This document shows, in pieces, positions 37,872 to 48,159 of a stretch of 64,000 bases of DNA. The DNA comes from Comamonas flocculans. GTDB lineage: Bacteria > Pseudomonadota > Gammaproteobacteria > Burkholderiales > Burkholderiaceae_C. Location: positions 2,170,001 through 2,234,000 of the forward strand of contig NZ_CP042344.1 in the NCBI RefSeq assembly GCF_007954405.1. The letters are read 5' to 3'. The position numbers were made by a program, and so were the translations under genes. Position 1 is the first letter of the stretch. Each line of letters opens with the position of its first letter. The notes under the pieces were generated by a model, which worked only from the letters and a program-made list of their open reading frames with translations, was not told the DNA's origin and did no database searches.

Positions 37872-38591
37872 TTACCTGACGAACCCGAGGAACTCGCGGC
37901 GCAGCGCCGCGTTCGTGAGGAATTCGCCGCGCATGATGGAGTTGCTCATGCGCGCGCCCTCGTCTTTCACGCCGCGCCAGTGCATGCAGGCGTGGCTGGC
38001 CTGCATCACTACCGCCAGGCCGTCGGGCTGGATGCGCCGCTGCAGCTCATCGGCCAGCATGGTGATGGCCTCCTCCTGGATTTGGGGGCGGCGCATGATC
38101 CAGTCGCAGATGCGCGCGTATTTCGACAGGCCTATGAGGTCGGATTCGGCATTGGGCAGCACGCCGACCCAGACCTTGCCCTCGATCGGGCACAAATGGT
38201 GCGAACAGGCGCTGCGCACCGTGATCGGCCCGATCACCATGAGCTGGTTGAGCTGCGCCACGTTGGGAAAGGCCGTCACCTGCGGCGCGGCCTCGTAGCG
38301 CCCGCCAAACACCTCGTCGATGTAGAGCTTGGCCATGCGCCGCGCGGTATCGAAGGTGTTGTGGTCGTGGTCGGTATCGATGACGAGCGCGCGCAGCACG
38401 GCCTGCATCCTGGCCTGCACCTCGTCGCGCAGTTCGTCGAGCTCGCCTTCCTCGATGAAGTCGGCAATGTTGTCGTTGGCGTTGAAGCGCTGGCCGGCGC
38501 ACATCAGGCGATAGCGTATGCGTTCGGAGACCGCCATGCCTGCACCGGCTTGCTTCTCGTTGTCGGGACTGGCTTGTACATGCATGAGCAT
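37872..38591 (-). CDS. folE: GTP cyclohydrolase I
   Basis: FolE converts GTP to dihydroneopterin triphosphate, the first step of folate synthesis. The 239-residue product has the zinc ligands in SACSHHLCPIEG and HACMHWRG and the decamer core motif LSKYARICDWIMRRPQIQE. The ATG at 38591 (MLMHVQ) has GGGAG 6 nt upstream; another ATG lies two codons later. Confidence 0.95.
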   Translation of the reverse strand: MLMHVQASPDNEKQAGAGMAVSERIRYRLMCAGQRFNANDNIADFIEEGELDELRDEVQARMQAVLRALVIDTDHDHNTFDTARRMAKLYIDEVFGGRYEAAPQVTAFPNVAQLNQLMVIGPITVRSACSHHLCPIEGKVWVGVLPNAESDLIGLSKYARICDWIMRRPQIQEEAITMLADELQRRIQPDGLAVVMQASHACMHWRGVKDEGARMSNSIMRGEFLTNAALRREFLGFVR

Positions 38592-38987
38592 TTGCGGCTC
38601 CCTTTCGTGTGGTTCCAAATCAGTCTGCCCTGCGGGCAGGAAAAATCAAGCGCTGGCACGGTTGCCGCTCGCGCAAACGCCACGAGGCGAGGGCCAACAA
38701 GGCGACGACGGTTCGGCTGAGCATGGAGGCGGGCCTGTTTTCCGGAGCGGGATGCGCCGGCACGCAGGCTGTGGTGCTCCCGCCGTGTCCGCAACCGTTG
38801 TGGCCCATTGGATGCGCGGGCACGCCCTTGCGTTTCAGGTGGCGGCGGACCGCGTGTCGCGCCCGCCCCGTCTGGCAGCCCGCTGGCATGTGTGCGAAGA
38901 TCGCCCGCCGCCTGCGCGCCCCGACCCTTGCCTGAGTCTGCGGGCGAGGCGATCTGCCAAGCCGGCCGGCAGCCCCCCAGAGACACC
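38592..38987. other. 396-bp divergent intergenic region, no gene seen
   Basis: The region holds the promoters of folE and of the Bug receptor. No RNA gene, repeat or convincing short gene was found. Open frames here have no start context or recognisable motif. Confidence 0.55.
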
Positions 38988-39950
38988 ATGCGACGACGCC
39001 AACTGATCCATGCCAGCGCTCTGGCCACCCTCCTGCCAGGCGCGGCGCTGTGCGCGCGCTGGCCCGAGCAGCCGCTGCGCTGGGTCGTGCCGTTTTCGCC
39101 TGGCGGCACCACCGATTTCGTGACTCGCATGCTGGCGCAGGCGCTCGCGCCGCTGCTGGGTCAGAGCGTGGAGGTGGACAACGTGCCCGGCCGCGGCACG
39201 GTGCATGGCGTCAAGCAGGTGGCCGACGCGCCGGCGGACGGCTACTCCTGGCTTTCCGTCACCAACAGCTTGTGCGCCAATGAAACCCTGGTGCGCCGTC
39301 TGCCCTACCGCATGCACGATCTGCAACCGGTCTCGGCCATGGCGCGCTCGGAACACGTGCTCGTGGCCTATCCGGGCAGCGGTCTGAAGAATGTGGCCGA
39401 CATCGTCGCCCAGTACGAGAGCGGCAGGGGGTTGAGCTATGCCTCTTTCGGCCCGGGCAGCTCGGCCCATCTGGCGGGCGAGCTGCTCAAGACCATCCTG
39501 GGTACGCCGGGCATCGTGCACCTGCCCTACAGCGGCGAAGCGCCGGCGCTTGCCCAGCTGCTGCAGGGCAAGGTCGCGCTGATGTTCGGCACCTGGCCGC
39601 AGCTGCGCACTGCGATCGCCCAAGGCAAGCTCAATGCGCTGGGCGTGGCCAGCGAGAAACGCTCGGGCTTCGCGCCGCACTTGCCCACCCTGGGCGAGCA
39701 GGGCGCCAGCGTCGAGTCGGCTTCATGGAGCGGCGTGATGGCGCCGGCCGGGGTCGATGAGGCCGTGGTGCAGCAGATGAGCCAGGCGATTGCTGCGGTG
39801 TTCCAGACCCAATCCGCGCAGAGCCTGTTGCAGGCGCACGGTCTTGTCTCGATCGCCGGCAGTACCGATCAGTTTGCCCGGTTTCTGCGCAGCGAAGTCA
39901 AACGCAATGCAGACGTCATCTACCGCACCGGTATTGCCTTTGAAGACTGA
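38988..39950 (+). CDS. Bug family tripartite tricarboxylate transporter receptor
   Basis: This is a periplasmic solute receptor of the TctC/Bug type, greatly expanded in Burkholderiales. The 320-residue product has a signal peptide (RRQLIHASALATLLPGAALCA) and the family's ligand-anchoring motifs WVVPFSPGGTTDFVTRM and VDNVPGRGTVHG. No TctA/TctB membrane genes adjoin it, which is usual for orphan Bug proteins. The ligand, generally a carboxylate, cannot be inferred. The ATG at 38988 is chosen for the signal peptide. Confidence 0.9.
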   Translation: MRRRQLIHASALATLLPGAALCARWPEQPLRWVVPFSPGGTTDFVTRMLAQALAPLLGQSVEVDNVPGRGTVHGVKQVADAPADGYSWLSVTNSLCANETLVRRLPYRMHDLQPVSAMARSEHVLVAYPGSGLKNVADIVAQYESGRGLSYASFGPGSSAHLAGELLKTILGTPGIVHLPYSGEAPALAQLLQGKVALMFGTWPQLRTAIAQGKLNALGVASEKRSGFAPHLPTLGEQGASVESASWSGVMAPAGVDEAVVQQMSQAIAAVFQTQSAQSLLQAHGLVSIAGSTDQFARFLRSEVKRNADVIYRTGIAFED

Positions 39951-40019
39951 AGCGATGCGCAAGCTGCCGGACTGCGGACCCGCGAGCCTGGCCAGTGGCG
40001 CCCGCGGGCGAGGGCCGGC

Positions 40020-40922
40020 ATGAGCGGGGTTCGCCGCGGCGCCGGTGCGGGATTTGCCCTGCTCCTGCTCATTGCGCTGCTCATGGCCTGCAACCACGTG
40101 GCCGCGCGCCTGGCCTTCGACCATGGCGCGAGCGTTGCCACTGCCGTCGGCTTTCGCAGCCTGGGCACTGCGCTGGTGGTGACGCTGCTGGTGTGGCGCC
40201 AGGGTGCCTGGCGCTCCCTGCGCGCGCGCGAATGGCGCAGCCTCTTGTTCATCGGCGCGCTGATCGGGGTGCAGAGCCTGCTGCTGTATTCGGCGGTGGC
40301 ACGCCTGCCGGTGGCGCTGGCGCTGCTGGTGTTCAACACCTTTCCGCTGCTCACCGCCTTCTGGGCACGCGTGCTCTATGGACACCGCCCCGAGCCCGCG
40401 GTGCTCGTGGCCATGCCGGTGATCCTGATCGGCCTGGTGCTGGCGCTCGACGTGCTGGGCGCGGCCTCCGGCCTGGGCGCAGCGGGTCAATGGCGCGAGA
40501 TTGGCGCGGGCGTGGCCTTTGCGCTCTCCGGTGCGGTGATGTTCGCGCTGGCTCTGGTGCTCACCCAGCATGAGGCGGGCGCAGTCGACGGGCGCGTGCG
40601 CACCCTGGTGTCGATGGCGGTGGTGGTGGTCGTGGCCTGCGCCGCGGCGGCGGCACAGGGCGGTTTCCAGCTGCCCGATGCGGCGCCCGGCTGGTGGGGC
40701 CTGGTCCTGCTCACCGTGCTCTATGGCACGGGCATCACGATCTTGTTCACGGTCCTGCCGCGCCTGGGGGTGGTGGGAAATTCCGCGGTGCTCAATGTGG
40801 AGCCGGTGTTTGCCCTGATCGTCGGCTGGCTGGTGCTGCGCCAGTCGGTGGCGGGGATGCAGATGCTCGGGGCCATCATCGTCGTCGCCGCCGTGCTCTG
40901 GCTCGGTTCGCGACGGCGCTGA
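40020..40922 (+). CDS. EamA/DMT family transporter
   Basis: The 300-residue product has about ten membrane helices in two EamA repeats ([20 protein letters not shown] at the start, [13 protein letters not shown] at the end). It is a second, diverged relative of the transporter at 14671. The substrate is unknown. It starts 69 bp after the Bug receptor and may share its transcript. The next gene follows closely. Confidence 0.88.
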   Translation: MSGVRRGAGAGFALLLLIALLMACNHVAARLAFDHGASVATAVGFRSLGTALVVTLLVWRQGAWRSLRAREWRSLLFIGALIGVQSLLLYSAVARLPVALALLVFNTFPLLTAFWARVLYGHRPEPAVLVAMPVILIGLVLALDVLGAASGLGAAGQWREIGAGVAFALSGAVMFALALVLTQHEAGAVDGRVRTLVSMAVVVVVACAAAAAQGGFQLPDAAPGWWGLVLLTVLYGTGITILFTVLPRLGVVGNSAVLNVEPVFALIVGWLVLRQSVAGMQMLGAIIVVAAVLWLGSRRR

Positions 40923-40959
40923 GGCTTACCATGCCGCCTTGTCCAAGCAAGGCATCGCC

Positions 40960-41760
<801 letters not shown>

Positions 41761-41769
41761 GCTACCCCC

Positions 41770-43257
41770 TCAGCGCTGCACATCCGCCAGGCACAGGTAC
41801 TTGATCTCCAGGTACTCCTCTATCCCGTGCACCGAGCCCTCGCGCCCCAGGCCCGACTGCTTGACGCCGCCAAAGGGCACATGCTCGGTGGAGATGAGCC
41901 CGGTGTTGATGCCCACCATGCCGTACTCCAGCTGCTCGCTCACGCGCGTGATGCGCCCCACGTCGCGCGCATAGAAATAGCTCGCCAGGCCGAACTCCGT
42001 GGCATTGGCCGCGGCAATCGCCTCCTGCTCCGTGTGAAAGCGAAACACTGGCGCCAGCGGCCCGAACGTCTCCTCACGCGCCACCAGCATCTTGTCCGAC
42101 GCATCGGCAAGCACCGTCGGCTCGAAAAACTGCCCCCTGAGCCTCTTGCCCCCCGTGACAATGCGCGCGCCCTTCTTGAGCGCATCCTTCACATGCTTGT
42201 CCACCTTGGCCAGCGCCGCCGGCTCGATCAAGGGCCCCACACTCACCCCCTCCTCAAAGCCATTGCCCACCTTCATCGCCTTCACGCGCGCAGCCAGCTT
42301 CTTGACAAACACCTCATAGACACCGTCTTGCACATACAGCCGGTTGGCGCACACGCAAGTCTGACCCGCATTGCGGTACTTGCTCGCCAGCGCCCCCTCC
42401 ACCGCCGAATCCAGATCGGCATCATCGAACACGATGAAAGGCGCATTGCCCCCCAGCTCCAGCGAGAGCTTCTTGACCGTGGGGGCGCACTGCGCCATCA
42501 AAATGCGCCCCACCTCGGTGGAGCCGGTAAACGACAGATGGCGCACCACGGCACTCTCGCACAGCGCCTGGCCGATGGCCGGCGCATCCGTGCCCGTCAC
42601 CACATTGACCACCCCTGCGGGGAAGCCCGCACGCTGGGCCAGCTCGGCCGCCGCCAGCGCCGTGAGCGGCGTGAGCTCGGCCGGCTTGATCACCACGGTG
42701 CAGCCTGCCGCCAGCGCCGGAGCCACCTTGCGCGTGATCATCGCCAGCGGGAAATTCCACGGCGTGATCGCCGCGCACACCCCTATGGGCTGCTTGAGCA
42801 CCAGATAGCGCTTGTTGGCATCGTAGGTGGCCAGCGTCTGGCCGCTCACACGCTTGGCCTCCTCGGCAAACCACTGCACGAAGCTGGCGCCATAGGCCAC
42901 CTCGGCGCGTGCCTCGGCCAGGGGCTTGCCCTGCTCGGCCGTCATCAGGCGCGCCAGATCCTCCTGGTGCTGCATGAGCAGCTCATACCAGCGCATCAGG
43001 ACGGCAAAGCGCTCCTTGGCGCTCTTGCTGCGCCAGGGGCCCCAGGCGGCGTTGGCCGCCTCGATGGCCGTGCGCGTCTCCCTGGCGCCCAGGTCGGCCA
43101 CGTCGGCGAGCTTGTGGCCGCTGGCCGGGTCCAGCACGTCAAAGCGCTGGCGGCCCTTGAGCCAGCGGCCATTGATCAGACCGTCGGTGATGAGGAGGCT
43201 GGGATCGGCCAGGTCGGCCAGCGGGGAGACGGAAGAGGAAGAGACAGTAGATGGCAT
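41770..43257 (-). CDS. gabD: NAD(P)-dependent succinate-semialdehyde dehydrogenase, copy 1
   Basis: This enzyme oxidises succinic semialdehyde to succinate. The 495-residue product has the aldehyde dehydrogenase fold: TPWNFPLAMITRKVAPALAAG, FTGSTEVGR, the general-base Glu in LELGGNAPF and the catalytic Cys in NAGQTCVCANR. Except for the first about 12 and last about 5-8 residues it is the same protein as the gene at 61346-62818. The DNA agrees over about 1.39 kb. HpaI, encoded in the operon between the copies, produces its substrate. It follows the ABC receptor gene on the same strand, separated by a terminator. Confidence 0.93.
   Translation of the reverse strand: MPSTVSSSSVSPLADLADPSLLITDGLINGRWLKGRQRFDVLDPASGHKLADVADLGARETRTAIEAANAAWGPWRSKSAKERFAVLMRWYELLMQHQEDLARLMTAEQGKPLAEARAEVAYGASFVQWFAEEAKRVSGQTLATYDANKRYLVLKQPIGVCAAITPWNFPLAMITRKVAPALAAGCTVVIKPAELTPLTALAAAELAQRAGFPAGVVNVVTGTDAPAIGQALCESAVVRHLSFTGSTEVGRILMAQCAPTVKKLSLELGGNAPFIVFDDADLDSAVEGALASKYRNAGQTCVCANRLYVQDGVYEVFVKKLAARVKAMKVGNGFEEGVSVGPLIEPAALAKVDKHVKDALKKGARIVTGGKRLRGQFFEPTVLADASDKMLVAREETFGPLAPVFRFHTEQEAIAAANATEFGLASYFYARDVGRITRVSEQLEYGMVGINTGLISTEHVPFGGVKQSGLGREGSVHGIEEYLEIKYLCLADVQR
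41812..43203. repeat. Long direct repeat, left copy (gabD copy 1)
   Basis: About 1,392 bp recur at 61388-62779 with an exact offset of 19,576 bp and the same orientation. No mismatch was seen in the stretches compared, and all reading frames give the same translations. The match stops just inside both ends of the gene, with mismatches from 43204/62780 onward. Confidence 0.9.
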
Positions 43258-43278
43258 GGCCTTGTGCCGTGAAGGGTG

Positions 43279-43302
43279 AAAAAACCCCGCACTGTGGCGG
43301 GG
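43279..43302 (-). terminator. Terminator downstream of the ABC receptor gene
   Basis: Read on the minus strand, CCCCGC-CACAGT-GCGGGG forms a perfect 6-bp stem followed by six T. It lies 59 bp after the receptor gene and 22 bp before the gabD start, so the two are probably separate transcripts or are coupled only by read-through. Confidence 0.8.
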
Positions 43303-43360
43303 CAGGAGGAAGAGGGCGCGCTGGCGTCTGGCCAGCGGCAGATCGTGCAAGGCGGGTGCC

Positions 43361-44521
43361 TTACTTCATCAGCTTCCAGTCGCCGTTGACGATCTCGACC
43401 AGCACTACGCCCTGCTCGTCCAGGCCGTTGTGGTCGGTGGCGGTCATGGTGTAGACACCGCCCGCGGCGGGCACGTTCTTCAGGCCTTCGAGCGCATCAC
43501 GCAGCGCAGCACTGAAGGCCTTGCGGTCGCTCGGCTTGGCGCTCTTGAGTGCCACCGGGATGGCTTGCTCCAGCAGCACGCCCGAATCCCAGGCGTTGGC
43601 GCCGAACTGCGTCAGCGTCTTGGGGCCGTGGGCTGCCTGGTAGGTGTCGGCGAAGCGCATGGCCGCAGCCTTGAACGAGGCACTGTCCGGCAGCTGTGGA
43701 GCGACCAGCCCCGGCGCCGCCGCGACGATGGTGCCGTTGCAATCGGCGCCGCAGATGCGCAGGAAGTCGGGGTTGGCCACGCCGCCGCTCTGGTAGAGCT
43801 TGCCCTTGTAGCCGATCTGGTTGAAGGAGCGCTCGGGCAGCGCCGCGGCCGTGCCCGAGGCGCCGATCATGACCGCATCGGGCTTGGCGGCCCTGATGTG
43901 CAGGGTCTGTCCGGTCACCGAGGTGGCGGCGCGGCTGTAGCGCTCCGAAGCCACGAGCTCGATGCCGTTGGCCTTGGCCGATTCCGCGAAGTTGATCGAC
44001 CAGTCTTCGCCGAAGGCGTCGTCAAAGCCGATGTAGGCTGCCTTCTTCACGCCCTGGTCCTTCATGTGGCGCGCGATGGCGTTGGCCATCAGCGCCGTGG
44101 AAGGAGCGGTGTTGAACACCCAGCGGCGCTTGTCGTCCATGGGGTACACGATGGAGCGCCCCGCCGCCACCGAGATCTGCGGCACGCCGGCGTCGGCCAG
44201 GGTGTCGCGCATGGCCAGCGAACTCGGGGTGGTGGTCGAGCCTATGACGGTATGCACGCCGTCCTCGGTCACCAGCTTCTTTGTCGCCTTGACGGCGCCC
44301 GTGGGGTCGGAAGCGTCATCGAGGATGATGTACTGCACCGCTTCACCGCCGATCTGCTTGGGGAACAGCTCCACCGTTTTCTGCTCGGGTATGCCGAGGG
44401 AAGCGGCCGGACCGGTGGTGGACAGCACGACACCGATCTTGATCTGGCTGTGCGCGCTCGCCGCCGCGAGCGTGAGGGCGGCCAGCGTGAAGACGGCCCG
44501 ATACAGGTTGCTGCAATTCAT
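43361..44521 (-). CDS. Branched-chain-type ABC transporter substrate-binding protein
   Basis: This is the periplasmic receptor for the Liv-type importer encoded at 48160-51793 on the other strand. The 386-residue product has a signal peptide (cleavage near AASAHS) and the type I periplasmic-binding fold (IKIGVVLSTTGPAASLGIPE at the start). Relatives in aromatic-degradation clusters bind aromatic acids, and the neighbouring hpa genes make a hydroxyphenylacetate-like ligand plausible. The ATG at 44521 is chosen for the signal peptide. Inverted repeats about 110-140 bp upstream look like LysR sites. Confidence 0.92.
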   Translation of the reverse strand: MNCSNLYRAVFTLAALTLAAASAHSQIKIGVVLSTTGPAASLGIPEQKTVELFPKQIGGEAVQYIILDDASDPTGAVKATKKLVTEDGVHTVIGSTTTPSSLAMRDTLADAGVPQISVAAGRSIVYPMDDKRRWVFNTAPSTALMANAIARHMKDQGVKKAAYIGFDDAFGEDWSINFAESAKANGIELVASERYSRAATSVTGQTLHIRAAKPDAVMIGASGTAAALPERSFNQIGYKGKLYQSGGVANPDFLRICGADCNGTIVAAAPGLVAPQLPDSASFKAAAMRFADTYQAAHGPKTLTQFGANAWDSGVLLEQAIPVALKSAKPSDRKAFSAALRDALEGLKNVPAAGGVYTMTATDHNGLDEQGVVLVEIVNGDWKLMK

Positions 44522-44630
44522 CGTGGTTTCCTTGGTTGTCTCCGGATATGGAAAGGCTCCAGCGCCCGCCCGCGGGTCGATGGAGCCCTGTACCGTAGCG
44601 ACGCCAAGGCCATCAATCAATGAAGCTTGT

Positions 44631-44658
44631 GTGGACATAATGTTCACGAAATTGAACA
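44631..44658. promoter_or_regulatory. Candidate LysR binding site upstream of the receptor gene
   Basis: Two overlapping inverted repeats occur here: GTGGACAT-A-ATGTTCAC (one mismatch per arm) and the perfect TGTTCA-N6-TGAACA at 44641-44658. They lie between the LysR gene and the receptor gene it precedes. Their size and form fit LysR-type operator boxes. Confidence 0.5.
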
Positions 44659-44707
44659 ATCCTTGGGGGCCGAAGCCGGCTTTTCAGGCGGTTTGGCCCG
44701 GATGGGC

Positions 44708-45601
44708 TCAGCGCAGAGCGTGCGAATACGCCGCCAAGGCTTCGAGAAAGTAGCGCACCTTCTCCGGCACCATGCGCTTGCCCGGCAGCAAGGCGTAGAT
44801 GCGCAGCGGCTCGCAGGTGTAGTCGGGCAGGCGCACGCGCACCAGTTCGCCGCGGGACACTGCCGGCGCGCAGAAATTGGCCGTGACGCGCGTGATGCCG
44901 AAGCTGCTGGTCGCCGCCTGCAGGCGAAAGTCGGCGTTGGCGCTGATCACGCGCGGGTTCTGGATCGGCACGCCATGGTCCACGCCGTCCTTGTCGGTGA
45001 AGGTCCATTCGGTGTCCGCGCTGCTCACCACCAGCGGCCAGGACTTGAGGTCTGCGGGGTGCAGCGGCTGCCCCATCTGCCGCAGCAGCGCCGGCGAGGT
45101 GAACAGGCCGCGCTCGAGCGAAAACATGCGCCGTATCACGATGCTCGACGAGGGCAGCTGGTGCTCGAGCATGGCGAAAACGATGTCGTAGGGCTCGACG
45201 TGCGGATTGATCTGGCGGTGTTCCACGTCGATCTGCAGCTGCAGGTGCGGATAGGTTTCCATCACGCGGCAGGCCACCGGCCCGAGGTGGTGGGCGCCGA
45301 ACTCGTAGGGCGCGGCGATGCGCAGCGTGCCCGCGACTTCGCGCCGGCTCGACAGTGCCTCGTTGCAGGCTTCGTGCAGGTTGGTGAACAGATGGGCTGC
45401 GCGCTTGTAGAGGATTTCACCGGCCTCGGTGGTCCGCACGCTGCGTGTGGTGCGCTCCAGCAGCCGTGTATCGAGCTCCTGCTCCAGGCGTTGCACCGCG
45501 CTGCTGATGCTCGATTTGGGATGCCCCAGATAGTGCGCCGCCGCCGAGAAACCGCCGTGCTCTACAACATGGCAGAACATTTCGCAATCGTTCCAGTTCA
45601 T
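44708..45601 (-). CDS. LysR family transcriptional regulator
   Basis: This is the likely regulator of the aromatic catabolic operon. The 297-residue product has the N-terminal winged helix-turn-helix (FCHVVEHGGFSAAAHYLGHPKS-type, residues 9-30, then RLEQELDTRLLERTTR) and a C-terminal co-inducer domain. It is divergent from the flavoprotein hydroxylase operon (420 bp between) and upstream of the receptor gene. Inverted repeats lie on both sides. The inducer is probably the pathway substrate or an early intermediate, which is inferred. Confidence 0.92.
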   Translation of the reverse strand: MNWNDCEMFCHVVEHGGFSAAAHYLGHPKSSISSAVQRLEQELDTRLLERTTRSVRTTEAGEILYKRAAHLFTNLHEACNEALSSRREVAGTLRIAAPYEFGAHHLGPVACRVMETYPHLQLQIDVEHRQINPHVEPYDIVFAMLEHQLPSSSIVIRRMFSLERGLFTSPALLRQMGQPLHPADLKSWPLVVSSADTEWTFTDKDGVDHGVPIQNPRVISANADFRLQAATSSFGITRVTANFCAPAVSRGELVRVRLPDYTCEPLRIYALLPGKRMVPEKVRYFLEALAAYSHALR

Positions 45602-46021
45602 GGAAAAAGATTATCCAAAAATTTGGACAGTGTGTCCGGCTGGCGTCGGTTTATCTGCCGCTGCCGTACTCCTAGACTGCGGGCGACTCGCATGGACCTG
45701 AAGGAGACATCGCAAGTGGCCAGGACTGAGTCATGTAGCCGGCACCGCACGGCGGCCTGTGGGCGCGTGTGCGCGCCGCCAGCGCCGGCACGGGGCGGCG
45801 CGAGCTCGCGAGCGCTCCTTGGCGCTCCGTCCGGTGGGGCGCGGTTGCAGCCCGAGCTGCATGCATGGCCGTTTGCCCTGTCTGCCCGTGCCCCGCACGG
45901 TCCGTGAGCGGAATTTCCCGCCGCGGGCGCCTCGCTGCGGCGGGGCGATTGCATCAAATTTCAAGCCGGCGTGCAGCGCATGGACATGCGGGCACCAATC
46001 AAACCAAACGAAGGAGAATGA
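45602..46021. other. 420-bp divergent control region
   Basis: The space between the LysR gene and the operon starting at 46022 holds two overlapping operator-like palindromes near the LysR start, and AAGGAG before the hydroxylase ATG. No gene was recognised. Confidence 0.6.
45614..45637. promoter_or_regulatory. Candidate operator next to the LysR start
   Basis: The perfect inverted repeats TCCAAA-AA-TTTGGA (45614-45627) and GGACA-GTG-TGTCC (45625-45637) overlap by three bases. They begin 13 bp upstream of the LysR start codon, a position typical of autorepression. Confidence 0.5.
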
Positions 46022-47233
46022 ATGCTTAGTCAAGATACCAGGATCGCGATCGTGGGCGGCGGGCTGGCCGGACTCACGGCTGCGGTCGCCCTGCAGAAGA
46101 TAGCCGGCGTTAGGGCCACGGTGTTCGAGCAGTCGAACAAGCACGACGAGGTCGGTGCGGGCGTTACCGTGGCGCCCAACGGCTCGCGCATGCTCGACAA
46201 GCTGGGCTTGTTCGAGCCCATCCGCGATGCCGGGGCCACCCCTGACGGGCACGGGGTCTATCTCGATGCGCTGGGCAATGTGGTGACCGACGCCGCCTGG
46301 GAAGACAGCGCGAAAAAGTACCAGAACGTCGGCATATTCAGACCGGACCTGATCGACATCCTTGCCGGGGCGGTGGATCCCGACATGATCCGGCTGCACC
46401 ACCGGGCCAGCTCGGTCGAGCTGCTGGACAAGGGCGTGCGCGTGCATTTCACCAATGGCGAGCAGGAAGACTTTGACGCCGTCATCGGTGCCGATGGCAT
46501 CCGTTCGGTGGTGCGGGCGGCGGTGGGGCAGCAGACCGGCTTCGTCTATTCCGGCTTCATCGCCTACCGCGGCGTGATCGATGCCGCGGACCTGCCCAGG
46601 GACTGGAACAGGATCAGCCAGACCTGGATGGGCAACGACCGCCACCTGATGACCTACCCGCTGCAGCAGCACAAGCTCTACAACTACGTGGCCTGCGTGC
46701 CCAGCAGCCGGCCCCTGCACGGCCCCTGGTCCGGCCCCGCACAGGTGTCCGAGGTGCATGCCGAATTCGAACGCCAGAAATGGGACCCGCGGGTGCATGA
46801 GTTCCTCTCGCACATCAAGGAGACATTCTGGTGGGGGTTGTTTGACATCGAGCCCCTGACCAACTGGTCGCGCGGGCCGATCGCGCTGCTGGGCGATGCG
46901 GCCCACAGCATGATCCCGCACCAGGGACAGGGCGTGAACCAGGCCTTCGAGGACTGTCTCACCCTGGCCTACTTCCTCAAGGAGGCGGACAGCGTCAGCG
47001 ACATTGCGCTGGCCTTCAGGCGCTACACCGCCGTGCGCATGCAGCGCGCGACCATCCTGCAGGTGGGTTCGCGCCGGGCGGGCTGGATGTTTGATTCGCA
47101 GTTCCAGTTCACCGATACCGAAAAGCGCGACGTCGACATCACCTCGGGGCGCGACTTCCGCCGCGCCGCGGTTTTCGACTACGACGCGCTCAAGGTTGCC
47201 GAGATGGCGCTCAAGCGGTTCAAGAAGCTTTGA
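46022..47233 (+). CDS. FAD-dependent aromatic-ring monooxygenase (salicylate-hydroxylase-like)
   Basis: This is a single-component flavoprotein hydroxylase that would add a hydroxyl group to a phenolic acid using NAD(P)H and oxygen. The 403-residue product has the FAD-binding GxGxxG as GGGLAG (12-17), the DG motif GADGIRS and the GD motif GDAAHSMIPHQGQGVNQAFED-type sequence near residue 300. It opens the plus-strand operon. No two-component HpaBC hydroxylase is in the window, so this enzyme may make the ring-cleavage substrate. The substrate cannot be read from sequence. AAGGAG lies before the ATG. Confidence 0.88.
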   Translation: MLSQDTRIAIVGGGLAGLTAAVALQKIAGVRATVFEQSNKHDEVGAGVTVAPNGSRMLDKLGLFEPIRDAGATPDGHGVYLDALGNVVTDAAWEDSAKKYQNVGIFRPDLIDILAGAVDPDMIRLHHRASSVELLDKGVRVHFTNGEQEDFDAVIGADGIRSVVRAAVGQQTGFVYSGFIAYRGVIDAADLPRDWNRISQTWMGNDRHLMTYPLQQHKLYNYVACVPSSRPLHGPWSGPAQVSEVHAEFERQKWDPRVHEFLSHIKETFWWGLFDIEPLTNWSRGPIALLGDAAHSMIPHQGQGVNQAFEDCLTLAYFLKEADSVSDIALAFRRYTAVRMQRATILQVGSRRAGWMFDSQFQFTDTEKRDVDITSGRDFRRAAVFDYDALKVAEMALKRFKKL

Positions 47234-47288
47234 TTCGCATTGGACATCGCGCAGTCAGCACCCCAACGTACCAACAGGATTTACTCGC

Positions 47289-47906
47289 ATGACATCGATA
47301 AGCATCATTGGCAGAGGCAAGATGGGCTCGGCAATCGCCGGGATCGCGCAGCGCGCGGGAGCGCAGATACAACTCGTCAACCGCAGCGCCACGCCAGCCG
47401 ACGACCGCCCCGACACCACCCACGCGGTTCTGGGCGAGGACCTCACCGGGGACATCGTCGTTCTTGCGGTTCCGCACGGCGCCTACCCCAACATCCTCAA
47501 GCATTACCGCGATCGGCTCGGTGGCAAGGTCGTCATCGACATCAGCAACCCGATGGATTTCACGACCTACGAGCAGCCCGAAGCCCTGCGCAACACCTCC
47601 ACCGCGCTGGAGCTGGCCAGGGAGCTGCCCGAGGACGTGGCGGTGCTCAAGGCCTTCAACGTGAACCTGGCGGACACGCTCAAGACCCGCACGAACGGCA
47701 TGACGGCGACGACGGTGCTGTTCGCCGGGGACGATGCGGCGGGAAAGCTCGCGCTCACCGAGCTGCTGCAGGCCGCGGGGCTGCGCGCCGTGGACGTCGG
47801 GCCCCTTCCGCGGTCGGTACAGCTGGAGGCGATGGGCTATCTGCAGATCGTGCTGGCGTCGTCGGGCAAGACGCGCTTCGAGTCGGGCTTCAGTCTGCTG
47901 CCATGA
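47289..47906 (+). CDS. NADP-binding F420-reductase-like oxidoreductase
   Basis: The 205-residue product is a compact Rossmann protein of the NADPH-dependent F420 reductase family: ISIIGRGKMGSAIAG at the N-terminus, VVLAVPHGAYP, VVIDISNPMDF and the late FAGDDAAGK. Family members without F420 reduce other small substrates or flavins. The ATG at 47289 begins at the nucleotide-binding motif. It lies 55 bp after the flavoprotein hydroxylase, so it may support it, for example as a reductase, but this is position only. Confidence 0.82.
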   Translation: MTSISIIGRGKMGSAIAGIAQRAGAQIQLVNRSATPADDRPDTTHAVLGEDLTGDIVVLAVPHGAYPNILKHYRDRLGGKVVIDISNPMDFTTYEQPEALRNTSTALELARELPEDVAVLKAFNVNLADTLKTRTNGMTATTVLFAGDDAAGKLALTELLQAAGLRAVDVGPLPRSVQLEAMGYLQIVLASSGKTRFESGFSLLP

Positions 47907-48159
47907 ACCCTGGCCTTCGCGTCTGCAGTCGCGCGCGGCCGCGCGGCATGTTCCGTGAAGCGGCGGCATGCCAGCGCGTGGCCGCGGCGCGCCCGGCTCG
48001 CAGGTGCGAGCAGGTGCATGGCGGCCGACGCAAGAACGGTTGCGGCGCCATGGCTGCGGCCGGCCTTCGCATCGTGCCGCAAGCTGAACCGGCGCGCTTC
48101 ATCGCCAGCCCACGGCGGTGTCTCTCACGCTCTCGGAAACGCACAGGTGGTGTAGTCAC

